The notes beneath the pieces are model-generated. The model had not been told where the DNA came from. It saw only the letters and a list, made by a program, of their open reading frames with translations, and ran no database searches. The translations under genes and the position numbers were made by a program. A stretch of 64,000 nt of DNA from Hyphomicrobiales bacterium (lineage in GTDB: Bacteria > Pseudomonadota > Alphaproteobacteria > Rhizobiales > Beijerinckiaceae), in contig RXIY01000023.1 in assembly GCA_003963405.1 (NCBI GenBank), positions 18,230-82,229 on the forward strand, given 5' to 3'. Shown piece by piece: positions 26,647 through 35,934 of this stretch. How positions within the stretch are numbered: the stretch's first letter is position 1; each line of letters begins with the position of its first letter.

Positions 26647-27423
26647 ATGTCGGACATTTTCCATGAGGTCGACGAGGACGTCCGCCGGGACAAGGCCGCC
26701 GAGTTGTGGCGGCGCTATCAGACGCCGATTTTCGTCGTCGCCTTTCTGATCGTCGCCGCGACCGGCGCCTGGAGCTATTATCAGGACAAGCGCCTGAAGG
26801 CGGCCGAGGCCGCGAACGCCCGCTATGTGGCCGCCGTGCAGCTCGCGGAAGAGGGCAAGAACGCCGAGGCCGCCGCCGCATTCGACGCCTTGGCCAAGGA
26901 CGCCCCCAAGGGCTACGCCGCGCTCGCCCGCGTCCGCGCCGCCGAGGCGCGGCCGGATAAGACGCAGGCGCTCGCCGAGCTCAGCGCCATCGGCGAGGAT
27001 CCGAACGTCGACAAGCTGACCCAGCAGATCGCGTTGCTGCGGGCGGCGCTAATTGTGCTAGAGGGCGACGACCGGCAGAAGCTCGAGCGCGCGCTCGGCC
27101 CGCTGATGACCTCGGACGGCCCTTTCCGCTTCTCCGCGCAGGAGTGGAACGGCCTCGACGCTCTGTTCAACGACGATTTCGACGAGGCCGAACGCGTCTT
27201 CGAGCAGGTGCTCGCCAACTCCGACGCCCCCCAGTCGATGCGCCAGCGCGCCTCGGCCTACAAGGGCCTGCTGCACGCCAAGCGCGGACCAAAGCCCGCT
27301 CCCGCTGCCTCCTCCGGCGGAACCGACGGCGGCAAGATCAATGTGACGCCGGTCATCGAACCGGAATCCGGCGGCGCCATGCCGGCGGGCACGGCGCCTC
27401 TCGAGGCGTCCCCGGCCAAGTAG
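26647..27423 (+). CDS. YfgM-like TPR membrane protein
   Basis: A 258-residue inner-membrane protein: a cytoplasmic N-terminus (MSDIFHEVDEDVRRDKAAEL), one span at about residues 26-44 (PIFVVAFLIVAATGAWSYY), then periplasmic helices arranged as tetratricopeptide repeats. This architecture, and its place directly upstream of der, match E. coli YfgM, an ancillary SecYEG-associated factor that assists periplasmic chaperones. In E. coli bamB lies between yfgM and der; here bamB is absent. The C-terminus is Pro/Gly/Ala-rich and probably disordered. Confidence 0.82.
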   Translation: MSDIFHEVDEDVRRDKAAELWRRYQTPIFVVAFLIVAATGAWSYYQDKRLKAAEAANARYVAAVQLAEEGKNAEAAAAFDALAKDAPKGYAALARVRAAEARPDKTQALAELSAIGEDPNVDKLTQQIALLRAALIVLEGDDRQKLERALGPLMTSDGPFRFSAQEWNGLDALFNDDFDEAERVFEQVLANSDAPQSMRQRASAYKGLLHAKRGPKPAPAASSGGTDGGKINVTPVIEPESGGAMPAGTAPLEASPAK

Positions 27424-27434
27424 CGCCCCTATCC

Positions 27435-27500
27435 CCCTCTCTCCGTCGGGGAGAGGGCAATTTTCGCCACGGCGTCGACCCTCTCCCGGCGGGAGAGGGT
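27435..27500. repeat. Two CCCTCTCC-type hairpins before der
   Basis: Hairpin 1 pairs CCCTCTCTCC with GGGGAGAGGG (27435-27457, 3-nt loop, one G-U pair). Hairpin 2 is ACCCTCTCCC-GGC-GGGAGAGGGT (27478-27500, perfect 10-bp stem). Related hairpins recur at 31158 and 37226, so this is a dispersed intergenic repeat family and may also end the yfgM-like transcript. Confidence 0.7.
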
Positions 27501-27531
27501 TTCGCGTTATAAAGGCTCGAAGAGTTCGCTC

Positions 27532-28935
27532 ATGTCCTTCTCGCTCGCCATCATCGGCCGCCCCAACGTCGGCAAGTCGACGCTGTTCAACCGGCTGACC
27601 GGCAAGAAGCTGGCGCTTGTCGACGACCGGCCCGGCGTGACCCGCGACCGGCGCGAGGGCGAGGCGAAGCTCGCCGATCTGCGCTTCACCATCATCGACA
27701 CGGCCGGGCTGGAGGAAGGCGCGCACGCCACGCTCGAGGGGCGGATGCGCGCCCAGACCGAGAGCGCGATTCTCTCCGCCGACGCCATCCTTTTCGTGAT
27801 CGACGCGCGGACGGGCGTGACGCCGGATGACAAATATTTCGCCGATCTCGTCCGCCGCGCCGGCAAGCCCGTGATCCTCATCGCCAACAAGGCGGAAGGC
27901 AGAGCGGGCGAAGGCGGCGTGCTGGAGGCCTTTTCGCTCGGCCTCGGCGATCCCGTTCCCTTTTCCGCCGAACATGGCGAGGGCGCCGGGGCGCTCTATG
28001 AAGCCCTGCGCGAGGCGCTGCCGGAACAAACCGCCGAGCCTGCCGAGGACGAGGAGCAACAGGAGGAAAATCTCTACGACGACGAAGAGGACGGCAGCGA
28101 TCTCGACGTCACCAAGCCTCTGCGCATCACCGTGGTGGGACGGCCCAACGCCGGCAAATCCACGCTCATCAATCGCATTCTCGGCGAGGAGCGGCTTCTC
28201 ACCGGTCCCGAGGCCGGCATCACGCGCGACTCCATTGGCGTCGATTTCGTCTGGCGCGACCGCAAGATGAAGCTTTTCGACACGGCGGGGCTGCGCAAGC
28301 GCGCCCGGGTCGTCGACAAGCTGGAAAAACTCTCCGCCGCCGACGCGCTGCGCGCCGTGCGCTTCTCGGAGGTGGTCGTGCTCCTCATCGACTCGACCAT
28401 CCCCTTCGAGAAGCAGGATCTGACTATCGCCGATCTCGCCGCGCGCGAGGGCCGCGCCTTCGTCATCGGGCTCGGCAAGTGGGACCTCGTGGAAGACAAG
28501 GGCGCGACGCTCGTCAAGCTGCGCGAGGACGCCGAGCGTCTGCTGCCGCAGGTGCGCGGCTGTCCGGTCGTGCCGGTCTCGGGCGCGACGGGGCAGGGGC
28601 TCGACAGGCTCATGGAGGCGATCCTCGCGACTCATGAAGTGTGGAACCGCCGCATCGCCACGGCGCGGCTCAATCGCTGGCTGTTGCAGGCGGTGGAGGA
28701 GACGCCGCCGCCGGCGGTGTCGGGCCGTCGCATCAAGATTCGCTACATGACGCAAGCCAAGTCGCGCCCGCCGCATTTCGTGCTGTTCGGCAATCAGCTC
28801 GACGAATTGCCGGCGAGCTACGAGCGTTTCCTCATCAACGGCCTGCGCAAGACCTTCGATCTCCCCGGCGTGCCGATCCGCATTTCACGAAAAGCGGGCG
28901 ACAATCCATACGCCGGGAAGAAGAAGACGCGGTGA
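27532..28935 (+). CDS. der: Ribosome-assembly GTPase Der (EngA)
   Basis: Essential GTPase for 50S subunit assembly. The 467-residue protein has two tandem G domains: G1 [12 protein letters not shown] with DTAGLEEGA and NKAEG in the first, and [12 protein letters not shown] with DTAGLRKRA and GLGKWD in the second. The domains are separated by an acidic linker ([18 protein letters not shown]) near residue 175. A C-terminal KH-like domain ends [19 protein letters not shown] replaces the usual NKxD in the first G domain, and GKWD replaces NKWD in the second; both variants are seen in alphaproteobacterial Der. Confidence 0.96.
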   Translation: MSFSLAIIGRPNVGKSTLFNRLTGKKLALVDDRPGVTRDRREGEAKLADLRFTIIDTAGLEEGAHATLEGRMRAQTESAILSADAILFVIDARTGVTPDDKYFADLVRRAGKPVILIANKAEGRAGEGGVLEAFSLGLGDPVPFSAEHGEGAGALYEALREALPEQTAEPAEDEEQQEENLYDDEEDGSDLDVTKPLRITVVGRPNAGKSTLINRILGEERLLTGPEAGITRDSIGVDFVWRDRKMKLFDTAGLRKRARVVDKLEKLSAADALRAVRFSEVVVLLIDSTIPFEKQDLTIADLAAREGRAFVIGLGKWDLVEDKGATLVKLREDAERLLPQVRGCPVVPVSGATGQGLDRLMEAILATHEVWNRRIATARLNRWLLQAVEETPPPAVSGRRIKIRYMTQAKSRPPHFVLFGNQLDELPASYERFLINGLRKTFDLPGVPIRISRKAGDNPYAGKKKTR

Positions 28936-28944
28936 GGCCGGCGA

Positions 28945-29544
28945 TCACTCGGCCGCATGGCCGATAAGCGCCGCGCGCACGGCGACGGCGAAGGCGTCGC
29001 GTATCGCGTCCTCCTGCGAGAAGCTGATCCTGAGCGCGCGGGGGATTTCGAGCTGCACGCCGGCGCCGCGGCGGCCCCTGTTGCAAATATTGTCGGGATG
29101 ACGCCCCGCGAGCGGATGTCCGTCGCCCACGGGCTTGGCGCGAAAGCCGCTATTTAGAAGCTCGACGCAGATGGCGTCACGCAAGGGCTCGTGCAATCCG
29201 CCAACCCAGATGGACGCGCCGTCCATCCCGTTCTTTCGGCCATGCACGCCGACCACGACTTCGGAAGCGGCGACGAGTTGCAAGGCTTGCGGCTCGTCGA
29301 AGCGCGTGGACGTAATATGCAGGCCGTCGCCTTTGGCGCGCAGCGTCAGACTTTCGAAGCAGTAGAAAGAAAAGCTTTCCCGGGCGATGGCGGCCGCGGC
29401 TTCCGACGTGCCGGGCTCGATATAGCCGCCATGCGGCGCCATGATCGCGATCGGCGACGGTCGCGCCGCGACGCGGATGCGAAAATGCTCGCCCTCGGTC
29501 TCGCGCGCCGCAAGGGCGGCGAAGCTGTCATATTGATCCGGCAT
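28945..29544 (-). CDS. Poly-gamma-glutamate hydrolase-family protein
   Basis: A 199-residue protein of the PGA hydrolase/phage replication-protein-like family (DUF867), which has a zinc carboxypeptidase-like fold. Key stretches are IMAPHGGYIEPGTSEAAAAI (zinc-ligand His and Glu), the central VVVGVHGRKNGMDGASIWVGG and a late GAGVQLEIPRALR. Family members cleave gamma-glutamyl bonds, but the substrate here is unknown. It converges on der and diverges from the methyltransferase, with only 34 nt between the two start codons; no clear ribosome site is seen on its side. Confidence 0.83.
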   Translation of the reverse strand: MPDQYDSFAALAARETEGEHFRIRVAARPSPIAIMAPHGGYIEPGTSEAAAAIARESFSFYCFESLTLRAKGDGLHITSTRFDEPQALQLVAASEVVVGVHGRKNGMDGASIWVGGLHEPLRDAICVELLNSGFRAKPVGDGHPLAGRHPDNICNRGRRGAGVQLEIPRALRISFSQEDAIRDAFAVAVRAALIGHAAE

Positions 29545-29578
29545 TGAATGAAATTAGTCCCAGTAGGAGGTTGCCGCC

Positions 29579-30592
29579 ATGACCTTGAAGCCCTCGCCCG
29601 AAAAACTCCTGTCGCTCGGCATGTCCTTCTGGAACGCCAAGACGCTGCTGTCGGCGGTCGAGCTCGGCGTGTTCGACGCGCTCGCGCAAGCGCCGGCGGA
29701 TTGCGAAACGCTGCGCGGAAAGCTCGGCCTGCATCCGCGTTCCGCGCGTGATTTCTTCGACGCGCTGGTGGCGCTGAAGCTCCTCGACCGGGATGACCAG
29801 AACCTTTATCGGAACACGGCGGAGACCGACTTCTTCCTCGTCCGCGGGAAGCCGAGCTATGTCGGCGGCATGCTGGAGATGGCCAACGCCCGCCTTTACG
29901 AAAGCTGGGGGCATCTCACCGAGGCGCTGAAGACCGGCCGCCGCCAGAGCGAAAACAAGGAGGAGGGCGACCTCTTCGCCGCGCTCTACGCCGACCCCGA
30001 GCGGCTGCGCGGCTTTCTCGCCGCCATGTCCGGCGTGAGCGCCGGCGCCGCCCGAGCCATCGCCGACAAATTCCCCTGGGATCGCTACAAGAGCTTCATC
30101 GACATCGGCGCGGCGCAGGGCATGGTTCCGGTCACGATCGCCCGCGCCCATCCGCATCTGACCGGCGGCGGCTTCGACTTGCCGCAGGTCGGACCCGTCT
30201 TCGAGGGCTTCGCCGCCGCGAACGGCCTTACCAATCGGCTGCGCTTCTTCCCCGGCGACTTCTTCGCCGACCCGCTGCCGCAGGCCGACGTGCTGATCAT
30301 GGGACATATTCTGCACGACTGGGATCTGGCGCAGAAGCGGCTGCTGCTGAAGAAGGCTTATGACGCGTTGCCGCCCGGCGGCGCCCTGATCGTCTATGAG
30401 GCGCTGATCGACGACGAGCGGCGCGAGAACGCCTTTGGCCTGCTGATGAGCCTCAACATGCTGATCGAAACGGCCGGCGGCTTCGATTACACGGGCGCCG
30501 ACTGCCAAGGCTGGATGAAGCAGGCGGGCTTCTCCGAGAGCCGCGTCGAGCATCTCGTTGGTCCGGACGCCATGGTGATCGGGGTGAAATAG
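29579..30592 (+). CDS. SAM-dependent O-methyltransferase (COMT/ASMT-like)
   Basis: A 337-residue enzyme of the plant-COMT/acetylserotonin-methyltransferase type: an N-terminal winged-helix dimerisation domain (about 1-100, [21 protein letters not shown]) and a C-terminal Rossmann domain with the SAM loop [18 protein letters not shown] and the catalytic-His motif [12 protein letters not shown]. It probably methylates a hydroxyl on an aromatic or polyketide-like small molecule. The substrate cannot be told, and no biosynthetic genes are adjacent. GGAGG lies 8 nt before the ATG. Confidence 0.88.
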   Translation: MTLKPSPEKLLSLGMSFWNAKTLLSAVELGVFDALAQAPADCETLRGKLGLHPRSARDFFDALVALKLLDRDDQNLYRNTAETDFFLVRGKPSYVGGMLEMANARLYESWGHLTEALKTGRRQSENKEEGDLFAALYADPERLRGFLAAMSGVSAGAARAIADKFPWDRYKSFIDIGAAQGMVPVTIARAHPHLTGGGFDLPQVGPVFEGFAAANGLTNRLRFFPGDFFADPLPQADVLIMGHILHDWDLAQKRLLLKKAYDALPPGGALIVYEALIDDERRENAFGLLMSLNMLIETAGGFDYTGADCQGWMKQAGFSESRVEHLVGPDAMVIGVK

Positions 30593-30652
30593 GCAGACGC
30601 CCGGGGCGAAAAGCGGCCGGGAAATGTCCGAAATCAGTTGGACGCGGGCTAG

Positions 30653-30669
30653 TTTTGAATTATTCTAAG
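30653..30669 (+). promoter_or_regulatory. Irr-box (ICE)-like palindrome upstream of rubrerythrin
   Basis: TTTTGAATTATTCTAAG is an interrupted palindrome centred about 65 bp before the rubrerythrin ATG. It matches the core of the rhizobial iron-control element (TTTAGAA-n3-TTCTAAA) at all but two outer positions. Irr is the heme-responsive iron regulator of alphaproteobacteria. The match was judged by eye; a role in controlling the rubrerythrin operon is inferred. Confidence 0.42.
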
Positions 30670-30726
30670 AAAGCGTCGCCGGAGCCCTTCGCGGGATTCG
30701 CGCGTCAATTCTCCTTGGAGGCAATA

Positions 30727-31146
30727 ATGGCATCGCTCAAGGGCAGCAAGACCGAAGAGAACCTGAAGGCCGCTTTCGCCGGCGAATCGCAGGCGAACCG
30801 TCGCTATCTCTATTTCGCTCAGAAGGCCGACGTGGAAGGCTACAACGACGTCGCCGCCGTGTTCCGCTCGACCGCGGAAGGCGAGACGGGCCACGCCCAT
30901 GGCCATCTCGAGTTTCTGGAGTCTGTCGGCGATCCGGCCACCGGCCTGCCGATCGGCAAGACCGCCGACAATCTGAAGGCCGCCGTAGCCGGCGAGACCC
31001 ACGAATACACCGACATGTATCCGGGCATGGCGCGCTCGGCCCGCGAAGAGGGCTTCGAAGAGATCGCCGACTGGTTCGAGACGCTCGCCAAGGCCGAGCG
31101 TTCGCATGCCGGCCGCTTCCAGCGCGCGCTCGACGAGCTGAAGTAA
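30727..31146 (+). CDS. Rubrerythrin-family diiron protein
   Basis: A 139-residue ferritin-like four-helix protein expected to reduce hydrogen peroxide at a diiron centre. Iron-ligand motifs are visible: [15 protein letters not shown] in helix 1, [10 protein letters not shown] in helix 2, [13 protein letters not shown] in helix 3 and AERSHAGRF in helix 4. No C-terminal rubredoxin domain is present, so electrons must come from a partner. The ATG is preceded by GGAGG (30717-30721). It is the first gene of a likely operon with a CCG-type Fe-S protein and DUF3501. Confidence 0.93.
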   Translation: MASLKGSKTEENLKAAFAGESQANRRYLYFAQKADVEGYNDVAAVFRSTAEGETGHAHGHLEFLESVGDPATGLPIGKTADNLKAAVAGETHEYTDMYPGMARSAREEGFEEIADWFETLAKAERSHAGRFQRALDELK

Positions 31147-31157
31147 ACGATAGGGCT

Positions 31158-31184
31158 CCCTCTCCCCGTCGAACGGGGAGAGGG
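31158..31184. repeat. CCCTCTCC-type hairpin after rubrerythrin
   Basis: CCCTCTCCCCGT-CGA-ACGGGGAGAGGG: a perfect 12-bp stem with 3-nt loop, 12 nt after the rubrerythrin stop. It belongs to the same repeat family as 27435-27500 and 37226-37251. It lies inside the likely operon and could make the first gene's mRNA segment more stable than the rest. Confidence 0.7.
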
Positions 31185-31210
31185 CGATTTTCCCGCACGT
31201 CAGGACGAAC

Positions 31211-32554
31211 ATGAGAGAAGGCAGTCTCGAAGCGCCGATCCGGCATCCGCTGGACTGGGAGAATCCGGATTTCTACGACGAGGCGAAGCTCGACGCCGAA
31301 ATGCGGCGCGTCTTCGACATTTGTCACGGCTGCCGCCGCTGCTTCAACCTGTGCGATTCCTTCCCGCGGCTGTTCGATCTCGTGGACGAATCGAAGAGCG
31401 GCGAGCTCGACACGGTCGCAAGCGCCGACTTCAAGAAGGTCGTGGACGCCTGCACGCTTTGCGACATGTGCTTCCTCACCAAATGCCCTTACGTGCCGCC
31501 GCACGAGTTCAATCTCGACTTTCCGCATCTGATCCTGCGCTATCGCGCCGTCGAGGCGAAGAAGCAGGGCGTCGGCGCCATTGATCATGCGCTCACCGAG
31601 ACCGACCGCAACGGCAAATGGGCGACGCTGATTTCGGGCGCGGTCAATTGGGCGACGCGCCGCGGCAGCCCCCTGCGCGGCCTCGAAGAGAAATACGCCG
31701 GCATCGACAAGGACGCCGAACTGCCGGAATACGCCAGCCAGACGCTCGAGGCCAAGGCAAAGGCCAATCCGCCCGCCCGCGATGAAGCCGCGCCGGCGAA
31801 GGCCCGCAAGGCCGTGCTCTACGCGACCTGTTACGGCGACTACAACGACACCTCCATCGGCATGGCGGCGCTCGCGGTGCTGGCGAAAAACGGCGTCGAG
31901 ACCAAGGTCGTGCATCCCCATTGCTGCGGCATGCCCAAGCTCGAACAGGGGCTGCTCGGCGAAGTGGCCGAGGCCGCGCGCAAGGTCGCCGCCGCCTTCG
32001 CGCCCTATATCGACGAGGGCTATGACATCGTGGCGCCCGTGCCGTCCTGCGCGCTGATGCTGAAGTTCGAATGGCCGCTGATCCTGCCGAACGACGCGAG
32101 TGTGAAGCGTCTCGCCGAAGCGACCTTCGACTTGTCCGAATATGTCGTGGACATCGCCCGCAAGGAAGGGCTCGCCGACGGCATGGCGCCGATCGAGGGC
32201 GGCGTCGCCTTCCATATGTCCTGCCATTCGCGCGCGCAGAATTTCGGCCAGAAAGGCGCAGAGCTGCTCAAGCTCATCCCGCAGGCGGATGTCGCCGTCG
32301 TCGAGCGCTGCTCGGGGCATGGCGGCGCCTGGGGCTACAAAAAGGGCAATTTCGAAACGGCGATGAAGGTCGGCAAGCCGGCCATGCGCCAGCTCGATAC
32401 GGCGGGCAAGAAGCATGTCGTGTCCGAATGCCCGCTCGCCGGCATTCATCTGGAACAGGGCATCGCGCGGCTCGCAGGCGACGCGCCGAAGCCCGAGCGC
32501 GTCGGCCATCCGATCGTGCTCATGGCGCGGGCTTATGGCGTCACGGGCGAGTAG
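31211..32554 (+). CDS. Heterodisulfide-reductase-like (CCG domain) Fe-S protein
   Basis: A 447-residue soluble protein with two N-terminal [4Fe-4S] motifs (CHGCRRCFNLCDSFPRLF near residue 38 and CTLCDMCFLTKCPYVPPHEF near 82) and two C-terminal CCG-type domains (PHCCGMPKLEQG; CHSRAQNFGQ with ERCSGHGGAWGY). This layout is that of GlpC/HdrD-like electron-transfer proteins. A plausible role is to feed electrons to the upstream rubrerythrin, but that is inference. It is followed 28 nt later by DUF3501. Confidence 0.88.
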   Translation: MREGSLEAPIRHPLDWENPDFYDEAKLDAEMRRVFDICHGCRRCFNLCDSFPRLFDLVDESKSGELDTVASADFKKVVDACTLCDMCFLTKCPYVPPHEFNLDFPHLILRYRAVEAKKQGVGAIDHALTETDRNGKWATLISGAVNWATRRGSPLRGLEEKYAGIDKDAELPEYASQTLEAKAKANPPARDEAAPAKARKAVLYATCYGDYNDTSIGMAALAVLAKNGVETKVVHPHCCGMPKLEQGLLGEVAEAARKVAAAFAPYIDEGYDIVAPVPSCALMLKFEWPLILPNDASVKRLAEATFDLSEYVVDIARKEGLADGMAPIEGGVAFHMSCHSRAQNFGQKGAELLKLIPQADVAVVERCSGHGGAWGYKKGNFETAMKVGKPAMRQLDTAGKKHVVSECPLAGIHLEQGIARLAGDAPKPERVGHPIVLMARAYGVTGE

Positions 32555-32582
32555 GCGGCAAAGCGTACGGAGCAGCAACGAG

Positions 32583-33173
32583 ATGACGACACGTCACGAA
32601 CTCACCCGCGCCGACATCCTCCCTTGGGCGGAATACGCCAAAGGCCGCACGGAGCATCGCCGCCGCGTCACCGCGATCAAGCGGAGCCGCCGCGTCGAGG
32701 TCGGTCCCTATGTGACCTTCTACTTCGAGAGCTTCGAGACCATGTGGCTCCAGGTGCAGGAAATGCTGCACATCGAGCGGGGCGGGGACGCGCAGATTCC
32801 CGAGGAGCTCGCGGCCTATAATCCGCTGATCCCCAAGGGTCGCGAGCTGGTGGCGACCTTTATGATCGAGATCGACGACCCGCTGCGCCGTTCGCGCGTG
32901 CTGGCGGGCCTCGGCGGCATCGAGGAGACGGCCTTCATCGAAGTCGGCGGCGCGCGGGTCTTGGGCAAGGCGGAGGCCGACCAGGACCGCACTTCGGCCG
33001 AGGGCAAGGCCAGCTCCGTCCAATTCGTGCATTTCCCCTTCGCCGACGCGGAGGTCGCCGCCTTTCGGGAGCCCAATGCGCGGGTGATTTTGGGGTTGTC
33101 CCATCCCAATTACAGCCATATGGCCGTGCTGTCGGAGGCAACGCGGGCGGCGCTGGCGGGGGATTTCGCGTAA
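32583..33173 (+). CDS. DUF3501 protein
   Basis: A 196-residue cytoplasmic protein of unknown function. The N-terminus TRADILPWAEYAKGRTEHRR, the central FYFESFETMWLQVQEMLHIE and the Asn-Pro-Leu-Ile-Pro stretch (AAYNPLIPKGRELVATFMIE) are typical of DUF3501. Its regular place after a CCG Fe-S protein and rubrerythrin suggests a role in the same oxidative-stress or iron-related pathway. The ATG follows AACGAG. Confidence 0.88.
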   Translation: MTTRHELTRADILPWAEYAKGRTEHRRRVTAIKRSRRVEVGPYVTFYFESFETMWLQVQEMLHIERGGDAQIPEELAAYNPLIPKGRELVATFMIEIDDPLRRSRVLAGLGGIEETAFIEVGGARVLGKAEADQDRTSAEGKASSVQFVHFPFADAEVAAFREPNARVILGLSHPNYSHMAVLSEATRAALAGDFA

Positions 33174-33178
33174 CGGAC

Positions 33179-33409
33179 TCACTCCCTGGGTCGGCACCGC
33201 CATTGCGCGCAAACCTGAACCGTCCTGTGCGGCTCCAGCATGCAGGACCGTCTCGATGTGCATGTCGCGACGGTCCCGGCGCCGCAATGCGGCGTGAAGG
33301 CCTCTCGAAGACAGGCGCGCTTGCTGGACAGATGCCAGGCTGACGCTGTGGGGATTTCCGCCAGGCTGAAAGCGAGCAGGGCGGCGGCGGCCAGGGTGAT
33401 GCGACTCAT
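33179..33409 (-). CDS. Small secreted Cys-rich protein, 76 aa
   Basis: A signal peptide (MSRITLAAAALLAFSLAEIP then TASA, cleavage near residue 24) is followed by a roughly 50-residue mature peptide with six cysteines, including CLREAFTPHCGAGTVATC and VCAQWRC. The even cysteine number suggests three disulfides in the periplasm or outside. GGAG lies 7 nt before the ATG. No family is recognised. It converges on DUF3501 with a 5-nt gap. Confidence 0.6.
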   Translation of the reverse strand: MSRITLAAAALLAFSLAEIPTASAWHLSSKRACLREAFTPHCGAGTVATCTSRRSCMLEPHRTVQVCAQWRCRPRE

Positions 33410-33534
33410 TTCAAACTCCGTGCCAGGACAGATAGGGTCCTGCCATGGGCGCGGCGATGCGGCCACGGGATTGTTGCGATCGGGCGCGCTTGCCTTTAAG
33501 CCGTGCGCCAGACCACTTGGCCAACGAGCTCTCC

Positions 33535-35124
33535 TTGACGACCCCGAACAACCGAGACCCCGTTTCGCGACGGCGCACTTTCGCGATCATCTCGCACCCC
33601 GACGCCGGTAAGACGACGCTCACCGAGAAGCTGCTGCTTTTCGGCGGCGCTATTCAGCTCGCCGGCGCGGTGAAGGCCAAGCGCAACGCGCAGCAGACCC
33701 GCTCGGACTGGATGAGCATCGAGCGCGAGCGCGGCATTTCTGTCGTCACTTCCGTGATGACATTCGAATATGCCGATTGCGTCTTCAACCTGCTCGACAC
33801 GCCGGGCCACGAAGACTTCTCGGAGGACACCTATCGCACCCTCTCGGCCGTCGACTCGGCGGTGATGGTGATCGACGCGGCCAAGGGCATCGAGGCGCGC
33901 ACGCGCAAGCTTTTCGAGGTCTGCCGCCTGCGCGACATTCCGATCGTCACCTTCGTCAACAAGCTCGACCGCGAAGGCCGCGATCCCTTCGAGCTGCTCG
34001 ACGAAATCGAGAAGACGCTCGCGCTCGACACGACGCCCATCACCTGGCCCATCGGCTCGGGCAAGAATTTCGCAGGCACCTATCGTTTCGCGACGAAGAC
34101 GATCCGCAAGATCGACAAGGACGACGAACTCATCGAGACGCGCGGGCTCGACGATCCGATCTTCGACACGCTGCTGCCGCCGGGCGCCGCCGACGCCTGG
34201 CGGGACGAAGCCATGCTGGCGGAGGAGGGCTCCAAGCCCTTCGATCTCGCCGCCTTCCGCGAGGGGCATCTCACGCCGGTCTTCTTCGGCAGCGCGCTCA
34301 GGAATTTCGGCGTGCGCGACCTGATCGACGCCATGGCCGACTATGCGCCGAGCCCGCGCGCGCAGGAGGCCGACAAGCGCAGCGTCGAAGCGGGCGAGCC
34401 CAAAATGACCGGCTTCGTCTTCAAGATCCAGGCGAATATGGACCCCAATCACCGGGACCGCATCGCCTTCATGCGCGTCTGCTCGGGCAAGCTCACGCGC
34501 GGCATGAAGGCGAAGCTCATTCGCACCGGAAAGAACATCCCGCTGAACGCGCCGCAATTCTTCTTCGCGCGCGACCGCTCCATCGCCGACGAAGCCTTCG
34601 CGGGCGACGTGGTGGGCCTGCCCAACCACGGCCAGCTGCGCATCGGCGACACGCTCACCGAGGGCGAGGAGATCGTCTTTCGCGGCGTGCCGAGCTTCGC
34701 GCCGGAAATCCTGCGCCGCATTCTCATTTCGGACGCCATGAAGGCCAAGAAGCTGCGCGAGGCGTTGCAGCAGCTCGCGGAGGAGGGCGTCGTGCAGGTC
34801 TTCACGCCGCATGACGGCTCCGGCTCCATTGTGGGCGTCGTCGGCGCGCTGCAGCTCGACGTGCTCGCGACGCGGCTCGAAGCCGAATATGGCCTCACGA
34901 CGCGTTACGAGCAGCCGCGCTTCTCCATCTGTCGCTGGGTGACGTCAGACGATCCCGTGAAGCTCAAGAGCTTCGTGGACTCGCATGGCTCGAGCATCGC
35001 GGACGATCTCGACGGCGCGCCGGTCTTCATGTCGTCCTCGGCTTTTCAGCTCAATTACGACGCCGAGCGCAACCCCGACATCAAATTCTCGGATGTGAAG
35101 GACTATCAGAAAAAGGCGGCTTGA
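33535..35124 (+). CDS. prfC: Peptide chain release factor 3
   Basis: GTPase that recycles release factors 1 and 2 from the ribosome after peptide release. The protein has G1 SHPDAGKTTLTE, the switch-II DTPGHEDFSEDTYR, NKLDREG, and the RF3-specific insert DWMSIERERGISVV. Translation from TTG at 33535 gives 529 residues, the length of E. coli RF3. The frame is open further upstream, but that extension (rich in Cys and Arg) does not resemble the family. Confidence 0.93.
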   Translation: MTTPNNRDPVSRRRTFAIISHPDAGKTTLTEKLLLFGGAIQLAGAVKAKRNAQQTRSDWMSIERERGISVVTSVMTFEYADCVFNLLDTPGHEDFSEDTYRTLSAVDSAVMVIDAAKGIEARTRKLFEVCRLRDIPIVTFVNKLDREGRDPFELLDEIEKTLALDTTPITWPIGSGKNFAGTYRFATKTIRKIDKDDELIETRGLDDPIFDTLLPPGAADAWRDEAMLAEEGSKPFDLAAFREGHLTPVFFGSALRNFGVRDLIDAMADYAPSPRAQEADKRSVEAGEPKMTGFVFKIQANMDPNHRDRIAFMRVCSGKLTRGMKAKLIRTGKNIPLNAPQFFFARDRSIADEAFAGDVVGLPNHGQLRIGDTLTEGEEIVFRGVPSFAPEILRRILISDAMKAKKLREALQQLAEEGVVQVFTPHDGSGSIVGVVGALQLDVLATRLEAEYGLTTRYEQPRFSICRWVTSDDPVKLKSFVDSHGSSIADDLDGAPVFMSSSAFQLNYDAERNPDIKFSDVKDYQKKAA

Positions 35125-35326
35125 CCGGCTTCGCCGCAGCCACTGTCGGCGCCGAGAGAGTCCGGATGGGGGCCCATGACCGGCGAGATGCTTAGACCCT
35201 CGCAGATGTGAAGGCCGCGCCGAGATGAGGCGCGCGCCCGCCATGGGCTGGCTCTCCACGAAGCGAAGCAAGGGTTTTTGACGCGCGCCGCCATATCTAC
35301 CCCTCTGGCTTTCGAGAGGGTCGCCG

Positions 35327-35755
35327 ATGTTGCTGGCGCGCGCCGCAGCCGCCATTGTTGTCGCCGCGCTGATCGCATCAACCCCTGCGCCAGCAAAGGC
35401 GTTGCGCCAGGAGGCGGGGGACGCGCGCAAATTCGAGTGCGTCTTCGGAAAAGAGGGGGCGTCGTCCAAGTTGACGATGAAGCTTGCTTCCAGGGACTTC
35501 GGGGAGGAGAGCGTCGTTTTTGTCGGCCGCATCTGGCTCGACAAGAAGCCGCTGTTCGGCCAACCGATCAAATTTCTCTATTCCAAGACCGAAGAGGGCA
35601 AGGCCACGCTCGGCGCTGGCGTCCTGACGCAGAAGCGCACGCTCTACTACACCGAACTCTTCATCAACTTCGATCCCGAAAGTGGCAAGGCCACTTTCGA
35701 GGCGGCGACCGCCGGCGCGTCGACGACGCTTCAGGGCGATTGCAAGTTGAAATAG
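35327..35755 (+). CDS. Secreted hypothetical protein, 142 aa
   Basis: A signal peptide (about residues 1-24, MLLARAAAAIVVAALIASTP) is followed by a beta-rich domain with two cysteines (FECVFGKEG and the C-terminal GDCKLK) that could form a disulfide linking the ends. No family is recognised. AGAGGG lies 6 nt before the ATG. It lies between prfC and glyA on the same strand, with about 200 nt on each side in which no other gene or clear signal was seen. Confidence 0.62.
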   Translation: MLLARAAAAIVVAALIASTPAPAKALRQEAGDARKFECVFGKEGASSKLTMKLASRDFGEESVVFVGRIWLDKKPLFGQPIKFLYSKTEEGKATLGAGVLTQKRTLYYTELFINFDPESGKATFEAATAGASTTLQGDCKLK

Positions 35756-35934
35756 TGGGGCGCTTTGTGCAGCCTGTGACGCTACTACGCATCTTGCCGC
35801 TCTTCCCGTTGCGCCCGCGTCGTGATAATCGAGGCGCCTCAACTCGCGCGGCATGGAGAGCCGGTTGGTCCCGCGGCAGTCGGGCAGCCGTATTTTTTGC
35901 TTATCTTTCGCGCACTTAGGCTAGAGGAAATTCC

